Assembly (NCBI RefSeq): GCF_019059575.1
Contig: NW_024882770.1
Coordinates: 124,001-188,000 of the forward strand
From: Amphibalanus amphitrite
Taxonomy: Eukaryota > Arthropoda > Thecostraca > Balanomorpha > Balanidae
Length of the DNA: 64,000 nt
Direction of reading: 5' to 3'
In this document: piece after piece, positions 57,531 to 64,000 of the stretch
Layout: every line of letters starts with the position of its first letter
Position numbering within the stretch: the first letter of the stretch is position 1
Notes under the pieces: generated by a model
Told to the model about the DNA's origin: nothing
The model's database searches: none
What the model saw: only the letters and a program-made list of their open reading frames with translations
Translations under genes and position numbers: made by a program

Positions 57531-58722
57531 TTAACCCGCGCCGTGCTGGGGGGGGGCGTTTTTACGCCCCCCCCCCCCCCCTCAGGTTTTTCGCGAATAT
57601 CTCAAAAACGGCGGCGCGCAGCGCCGCCGTTTTTGGTACACGTGTTCCTACATCATTTCCGCACATGTTGTGAAAATTTCAGACCTAGGCCGTTCAAGGT
57701 CAGGTCACCAGGTCACGTCAAGTGACCTTACCTCAGAAAAAGTTCAAAGGCTCGCTATAGCTACACCGACTGAACGATCACTTTGAAACTTTCAGCGATT
57801 GATATGAGTAACAGTATGTATAAAATGTATATCTCGGATTTTTGATATCTGTGACCTAAGGTCAGGTCAATTTTGCGACCTCTCCATTATAAGTCAATGG
57901 GAGAAAATTGAAATGCGCCTCTTTTGGACGAATATCGTTCAAAACGCTCTCAAACATCGGTTCATAGGTAAACATGACACACTGAATAGGAAAAATGCAC
58001 CTGTGACCCCTCTGTGTGCCCCTGAGGTCATCTCAGGTCATGAACGGTCGCCAGCAGTTTTTTGGCTATAACTTTTGATAGAGACGTGCTAGAGCGGTGA
58101 AAACACGTCAGATGTGTTCAGCTCGACGATACGGATCGACTGATATGCAACATGACCCTTTTCGGTCAGGTCATGACCTTGACCTGAGGTCAAATTTTCA
58201 AAATGACCTTTCAAGGTCAACAAATAGTTCATTCGACGCGTCTCGACGAGAGGAACACGATGCTGGCAAAAGTAATGTCATGGCGCTTATGAGTCAAAAG
58301 TTATTGACGAAAAAACGTTTTTCGTAAAAACGGCTATTTTTGGAGTTTTTGCCCTCTGGAGGCTAAACCGTTGACCTGAGGTCAAATCTGAGAACATTAC
58401 TCAGAAAGGTCTGTAAAAGGGCTATCGAATGCGCTTTTCCGCGGCGCTGTAGCTCTATCGGTTCCCGAGATAGCCGTTGGCAGTTTCCAAAATGTTGAAA
58501 TAGTCAACATTTTACCTTTGGTGACCTCTGGTGACCTGACCTTTGACCTGACCCAAAAAATGACCGAAGTGTTTTCGTCCTTATTTTTGACGCTCTTTCG
58601 ATTGCCGCTTACCGCGTGTCGCTACGTGGCCCAGGAGCCGAGTTAGACGGGGGGGCGTGAAAACGCCCCCCCCCCCCCAGCACTCGGCGGAAAGTTCAGG
58701 CCACCAGCACGGCGCGGGTTAA
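57531..58722. mobile_element. TTAA-flanked AGGTCA element, type copy (full length)
   Basis: TTAA at 57531-57534 and 58719-58722, and a perfect 19-bp TIR, TTAACCCGCGCCGTGCTGG. Terminal hairpins 57548-57580 (CGT/ACG apical stem) and 58649-58678 (CGT/ACG). Second hairpin, perfect 14-bp stem with gca loop, 57604-57634. Perfect inverted DR1 (TGACCTTTGACCT) at 58537-58549. Length 1192 bp. It is the best-preserved member. No transposase. Confidence 0.9.
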
Positions 58723-58910
58723 TTATGTCCCAGCTGAATAACAACATATACAACTAAATTTTATATGGTCATTTTACTCCCTAGAAGTAAACAGCCAACA
58801 GGCATAGCACGCGTCGTGGAAGGGTTCCTACGCCCAGTGGCGGAGGGGACGAAGGTCGACCCCCCCCCCCCCCCCCCCCCCCAAGAGCTCAGCTCCTATG
58901 GGAGACGTGA

Positions 58911-60046
58911 GACGTCAAACCCCTTGAGACGCCACTTTTTTCTTGCGATAATTTTTAAATGCGTGAACGCTCGTTGACGACGCTCTGGCAATGGCAATGT
59001 GTGTTTCAGAACCTGCCGAAACTTTTATTACAAAGGCATTTTGACGCCAAACGATTATGACAGGCACTTCCCATTCACTCGTAATGCTAACGTCAATTCA
59101 GGCCCGGGCAGAGGCTTGCGTTCGGCCACACTCGAGCCCCGCCACCAGCGCCATCACGGAGCTTAGCGCTGACGTCATTACGTGGCTCCGCCCCATGAGT
59201 GCGTAGCCTTTACCCAAACAGCAGATTGGTTCCGTGAAATTTAACAATACCTACGAGTGAATGAGAAGTACCTTTCATAATCGTTTGGCGTCAAAATACC
59301 TTAGTTACGGAGCGAGCGAAGCGAGCGGAGTCTTTCCTTAGATTAACGGAAATTTCTGAGTAGGTATGAGCGGCCGGCCGGCCGGCCGGCCGTGTGGACG
59401 CTTTTGCGAGGCTTATATCTCAGCAACCACTTGACCGATTTACATGCGGTAATTTTTGTAGGGTAGCTTCATTCCTTCTACCAAGTATTGGACTATTCCC
59501 GATGCATATGGGTGACCCCTTATGCACGTGCCACGTGCAAAACGAAGAGGTGTCAGTTTTGTAATTGTTGCAATATCTCGGTAACTACTTGGCCGATTGC
59601 GCTGAAAGTTGGCATGTAGGTAGGCACCCACTAGGCACTGCATATCCATGTGCCAGAGTTGGGGTGCTGCTGCACGTGCGCACGTGCAGGGGTCGATTCC
59701 AGATCTCGAGAACGGCTGGACCGATTGCGCTCAAATTTGGTACGCGGTTAGGGACCGGTTAGTAGGGTGCCGTGCAAAAGTCAGTTGGGACCCATGTTGC
59801 ACGTGCGCACGTGCAGGGTGCCACTTCCAGATCTCGATAACGGCTGGGCCGATTGTGCTCAAATTTGGCACATCGCTAGAGACCGGTTAGTAGGGTGCAG
59901 TGCACAAGTCAGTTGGAGGTACCCCTCGAAATTTCGCACGTGCAAGGCCCACCCTCTCGCTCGCTCCGTTAGTCGCCCCATAAGGCGCTATACTGGTAAT
60001 AAACGTTTCGGCAGGTTCTGAAACGCATATTGCCAGAATATCGCAG
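58911..60046. repeat. Second foldback-element copy, split by CACGTG repeat D
   Basis: Matches 55395-56015 in the opposite orientation. The right arm resumes at 59997 (taataaacgtttcggcagg) after the insertion and stops near 60046. A 22-base C run at 58861-58882 precedes it. Confidence 0.8.
59304..59996 (+). mobile_element. D: CACGTG-rich repeat inserted in the foldback element
   Basis: Begins gttacggagcgagcgaagcg, ends gcgctatactgg, with TA on both sides (59302-59303, 59997-59998). The other foldback copy has caaaata..ttaataataaaa without it, so this is a true insertion. It holds the CCGG tandem at 59372-59391 and the CACGTGCGCACGTG palindromes at about 59670 and 59798. Length 693 bp. Confidence 0.8.
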
Positions 60047-60189
60047 GGGTGAAGAATTAGGGGTTTTGGGGGTGCTCGAGCACTCCCTGAAATTCAAAGG
60101 TCATCAGATAATAGTGCTCCAGTGGTTGCTTAAATTACGTCTGAGACACAAACTGCTTTGCGTAAGACGCGAGAGACGGCCACTGCTGC

Positions 60190-60420
60190 AGGATGCAGGT
60201 GGGTGATCAGGCGGCTGGACGGGCGGCCCGCCGCGGGTGACCAGGCGGCCCGCCGCGGGTGACCAGGCGGCTGGACGGGCGGCCCGCCGCGGGTGACCAG
60301 GCGGCTGGACGGGCGGCCCGCCGCGGGTGACCAGGCGGCTGGACGGGCGGCCCGCCGCGGGTGACCAGGCGGCCCGCCGTGGGTGACCAGGCGGCCCGCC
60401 GCGGGTGATCAGGCGGCCCG
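60190..60420. repeat. Minisatellite of 21- and 34-bp units after the transporter donor
   Basis: Units gtgaccaggcggcccgccgc and a longer form with ggctggacgg. It starts right at the - strand donor (60431). Confidence 0.95.
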
Positions 60421-60431
60421 CGCCCACTCAC

Positions 60432-60667
60432 CGACGCCGAAGTGGGCCACTGTGATGACGGCCTGCGCGGTGGCCTCGGTGGCGGGCCGGCTCTGGCTGG
60501 CAGCGAACAGCACTGCTGCCAGCCAGGCCAGGTGCACGGTGAACATCTCCAGCGACTCGGCCACCAGAAACAGCCACGGAACCAGGATGTACGCATAGCC
60601 TGCCGACACACAACGCCATACCTGGAGAACTGTACTCCACTGGGGGCGTCCCAGCACCCGCCTGATC
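60432..60667 (-). CDS. MFSD6-like transporter, upstream internal exon
   Basis: On the - strand acceptor gcacgggttttgacag ends at 60668; one base completes a codon, then 78 codons and one base before donor GTGAGT at 60431. The exon opens with IRRVLGRPQWSTVLQVWRC, the basic loop with LGR that follows an MFS helix, then the helix YAYILVPWLFLVAESLEM and a second one, FTVHLAWLAAVLFAAS. It ends SQSRPATEATAQAVITVAHF, the A-T-A-Q signature loop and helix of the MFSD6 group. Phase, motif and topology all fit the exon at 56625-56816, 3.6 kb downstream. N-terminal exons would be above 64000 or hidden in 60700-64000, which I could not resolve. Confidence 0.75.
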
Positions 60668-61380
60668 CTGTCAAAACCCGTGCCAAATAAAGGAACATAC
60701 ATGTAAAATTTCAAACACTCATAACACGAAACAATGCAAATGTAAAATCGTACCTTCATAATAAAGCCGAATATCTTGCCAAATATATGATAAAAAACGA
60801 AACGACTGTTTAGGGCTAGCCCATTATCAAGTCTCTTGACTAAATCAGAGCTGATAACTGATAAGGGGCTACGCACGAAATAGTCTAAGTCATCTCATTT
60901 TGTAATAACATGTTTGGCAATATATTCAGCTCTATTATGAGGCTAAGGTCTTGAATCTTTATTTAAGTTGTAACGAGCCTCAAAGAGCGTTTGCTAATAG
61001 GTACACAAAAATAGAATGTTTATACAATATTACTTTACTAATCAGTAATCAGTACCAATAACACAACTCTTATTTGTGCAAGACACCTTCTTGCTCAGTG
61101 ACTACATGAAGAAAGAATGCTGAAAAACTGTTTTCATGTGCTGATGTCCAAACAACCATGTCAGGTCCCGCCAACGAGCATATTATGCTAAGAAAGTACA
61201 AAGTTATCCCAGAGCTAACAGATTAGGTACGTGGATAGAGCTGCGTAAGAGCGTTTGGACTTTGGAAAATAACGTGACGTCCTAGATGCCAGCATGAAGC
61301 CCTTGGAGAGTTGAGATGGTTGCAGACTTGTAGAGATTAGAGACATCAGCCCCCTGTATCTTTTAGTCAGTGATGTTCCA
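60668..61380. other. Transporter intron, AT-rich, no gene
   Basis: No exon, TIR pair or tandem repeat recognised. Confidence 0.5.
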
Positions 61381-61384
61381 CCCC

Positions 61385-64000
61385 CGGCTCCGGCACTCAG
61401 TGTCAGTGATGTCCCACCCCCGGCTCCGGTACTGTGTCAGTGATGACTCACCCCCGGTCCCCGGCTCCGGCACTCAGTGTCAGTGATGTCCCACCCCCGG
61501 TCCCCGGTACTCAGTGTCAGTGATGTCCCACCCCTGGCTCCGGTACCGTGTCAGTGATGTCTCACCCCCGGTCCCCGGCTCCGGCACTCAGTGTCAGTGA
61601 TGTCCCGCCCCCGGCTCCGATACTGTGTCAGTGATGTCCCACCCCCGGCTCCGGTACTGTGTCAGTGATGTCCCACACCCAGCTCCAGTACTGTGTCAGT
61701 GATGTCCCACCCCAGCTCCGGTACTGTGTCAGTGATGTCCCACCCCCGGTCCGCGATACTGTGTCAGTGATGTCTCACCCCGGTCTCCGGTACTGTGTCA
61801 GTGATGTCCCACCCCCGGCTCCGGTACTGTGTCAGTGATGTCCCACACCCAGCTCCAGTACTGTGTCAGTGATGTCCCACCCCCGGCTCCGATACTGTGT
61901 CAGTGATGTCCCACCCCCGGCTCCGGTACTGTGTCAGTGATGCCCCACCCCCGGCTCCAGTACTGTGTCAGTGATGTCTCACCCCGGTCTCCGGTACTGT
62001 GTCAGTGATGTCCCACCTCCGGTCCCTGACTCCGGTACTGTGTCAGTGATGTACCACCCCTGGTCCCCGGCTCCGGTACCGTGTCAGTGATGTCTCACCC
62101 CCGGCTCCGGCACTGTCAGTGATGTCCCACCCCCGACTCCGGTACCGTGTCAGTGGTCCCACCCCCGGCTGCGGTACTCAGTGTCAGTGATGTCCCACCC
62201 CAGGTCCCAGTACTGTGTCAGTGATGTCTCACCCCCGGTCCCCGGCTCCGGTACTGTGTCAGTGATGTCCCACCCCCGGCTCCGGTACTGTGTCAGTGAT
62301 GTCCCACCCCCGGTCCCCGGCTTCGGTACTGTGTCAGTGATGTCCCACCCCCGGTCCCCGGTCCGCGGTACTGTGTCAGTGATGCCCCACACCCGGTCCC
62401 CGGCTCCGGTACTCAGTGTCAGTGATGTCCCACCCCCGGCTCCGGTACTCAGTGTCAGTGATGTCCCACCCCCGGCTCCGACATTCAGTGTCAGTGATGT
62501 CCCACCCCCGGTCCCCGGTACTGTGTCAGTGATGTCCCACCCCTGGCTCCGTTACTGTATCAGTGATGTCTCACCCCGGATCCGGTACTGTGTCAGTGAT
62601 GTCCCACCCCCGGCTCCAATACTGTGTCAGTAATGTCCCACCCCCGGTCCCCGGCTCCGGCACTCAGTGTCAGTGATGTCCCACCCCCGGCTCCGACACT
62701 CAGTGTCAGTGATGTCCCACCCCCGGTCCCCGGTACTCAGTGTCAGTGATGTCTCACCCCGGCTCCGGTACTGTGTCAGTGATGTCCCACCCCGGCTCCA
62801 GCACTGTGTCAGTGATGTCCCCCCCCCCGGCTCCGGTACTGTGTCAGTGATATCCCACCCCCGGCCCCCGGCTCCGGTACTCAGTGTCAGTGATGTCCCA
62901 CCCCCGGTCCCCGGTACTCAGTGTCAGTGATGTCCCACCCCCGGTCCCCGGTACTGTGTCAGTACTCAGTGATGTCCCACCCCCGGTCCGCGGTACTGTG
63001 TCAGTGATGTCCCACCCCCGGTCCCCGGCTCCGGTACTGTGTCAGTGATGTCCCACCCCCGGCTCCGACACTCAGTGTCACTGATGTCCCACCCCCGGTC
63101 CCCGGTACTCAGTGTCAGTGATGTCTCACCCCGGCTCCGGTACTGTGTCAGTGATGTCCCACCCCGGCTCCCGTACTGTGTCAGTGATGTCCAACCCCCG
63201 GTCCCCGGCTCCGGTACTGTGTCAGTGATGTCCCACCCCCGGCTCCGGTACCGTGTCAGTGATGTCTCACCCCGGTCCCCGGTACTGTGTCAGTGATGTC
63301 CCACCCCCGGTCCTCGGCTCCGGTACCGTGTCAGTGATGTCCCACCCCCGGTCCCCGGCCTCCGGTACTCAGTGTCAGTGATGTCCCACCCCCGGTCTCC
63401 GGCTCCGGTACTGTGTCAGTGATGTCCCACCCCCGGTCCCCGGTACTCAGTGTCAGTGATGTCTCACCCTGGCTCCGGCACCGTGTCAGTGATGTCCCAC
63501 CCCCGGTCCCCGGTACTGTGTCAGTGATGTCCCACCCCCGGTCCCCGGCTCCGATACTGTGTCAGTGATGTCCCACCCTCGGTCCCAGTACTGTGTCAGT
63601 GATGTCCCACCCCGGCTCCCGTACTGTGTCAGTGATGTCCCACCCCCGGTCCCCGGCTCCGGTACCGTGTCAGTGATGTCCCACCCCCGGCTCCGGCACT
63701 CAGTATCAGTGATGTCCCACCCCGGCTCCGGCACTCAGTATCAGTGATGTCTCATCCCGGTCCCCGGTACTGTGTCAGTGATGTCCCATCCCCGATCCCC
63801 GGCTCCGGTACTGTGTCAGTGATGTCCCACCCCCGGTCCCAGTACTGTGTCAGTGATGTTCCACCCCCGGTCCCGGTACTGTGTCAGTGATGTCCCACCC
63901 CCGACTCCGGTACTCAGTGTCAGTGATGTCCCACCCCGGCCCCCGGTACTGTGTCAGTGATGTCCCACCCCGGCTCCAGTACTGTGTCAGTGATGTCCCA
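61385..64000. repeat. Large minisatellite, at least 2.6 kb, cut by window end
   Basis: Unit tgtcagtgatgtcccacccc then cggctccggtac, with tccccgg and tcag insertions giving 32- to 45-base forms, about 70 copies. Frames over it are periodic artefacts. Confidence 0.97.

Noticed and set aside
60668..60876. Upstream extension of the transporter frame on the - strand
   Set aside because: The frame is open beyond 60667, but the family motif begins at the acceptor and the extension has no MFS resemblance.
62181..63747. Frames encoding repeated VSDVPPP-type peptides
   Set aside because: Artefact of the large minisatellite.
1..64000. tRNA or rRNA genes
   Set aside because: I looked for a B-box-like ggttcgaatcc and for rRNA cores and found none; a short tRNA could still have been missed by eye.

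Overview
This is animal nuclear DNA, most likely from an arthropod. A barnacle-like or other crustacean genome is my guess, from GC3-rich exons set in AT-richer introns and from LINE remnants of arthropod type; that placement is inference. Genes are sparse and split by large introns. Most of the 64 kb is transposable elements, many nested in each other, and GC-rich minisatellites. Five coding loci carry real support. (1) The complete three-exon gene for the OSCP subunit of mitochondrial ATP synthase, + strand, 40895-48795. (2) The last exon of a USP2/USP21-type ubiquitin-specific protease, - strand, 8670-9138. (3) Two adjoining internal exons of an MFSD6-like major-facilitator transporter, - strand, 60667-60432 and 56816-56625. 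(4) A first exon with TATA box and strong Kozak context for an unrecognised protein, - strand, 32991-32797. (5) Three weaker candidate exons at 5967-6085, 23051-23316 and 30853-30979, all - strand. Two non-LTR retrotransposon reverse-transcriptase fragments (2626-3060 and 49383-49968) are pseudogenes. 

Layout: 0-5 kb holds diverged repeats and a LINE fragment; 6-7 kb is a GC-rich island with one candidate terminal exon; 7-8.6 kb is AT-rich; the USP exon follows. From 9.7 to 22 kb there is a train of ~1.2 kb TTAA-flanked elements, a 1.24-kb-arm inverted repeat (12.6-20.2 kb), an inner 1.24 kb palindrome and a hAT-like element. 22.6-27.7 kb is minisatellites and CpG-rich sequence around candidate exons. 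28-34.5 kb has two TA-flanked MITEs and the TATA-driven first exon. 34.9-38.1 kb is a 1.5 kb tandem duplication containing strange GT-rich blocks whose cytosines are almost all in CpG. 39-40.2 kb is another TTAA element. 40.9-48.8 kb is the OSCP gene, whose second intron is packed with CACGTG-rich repeats. 49.4-52.8 kb has a LINE pseudogene, a TTAA MITE and a hAT MITE split by a TA-flanked MITE. 53.5-64 kb is minisatellite-rich and holds the transporter exons. 

The most interesting signal is the TTAA family. At least five copies with both ends are present, all stuffed with AGGTCA nuclear-receptor half-sites, including perfect DR1 pairs and a triple. Their G-run/C-run terminal hairpins keep pairing while the apical stem sequence changes from copy to copy, which looks like covariation. 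A second near-terminal hairpin has a perfect 14-bp stem. The OSCP, USP and transporter genes are unrelated housekeeping genes with no sign of joint function.
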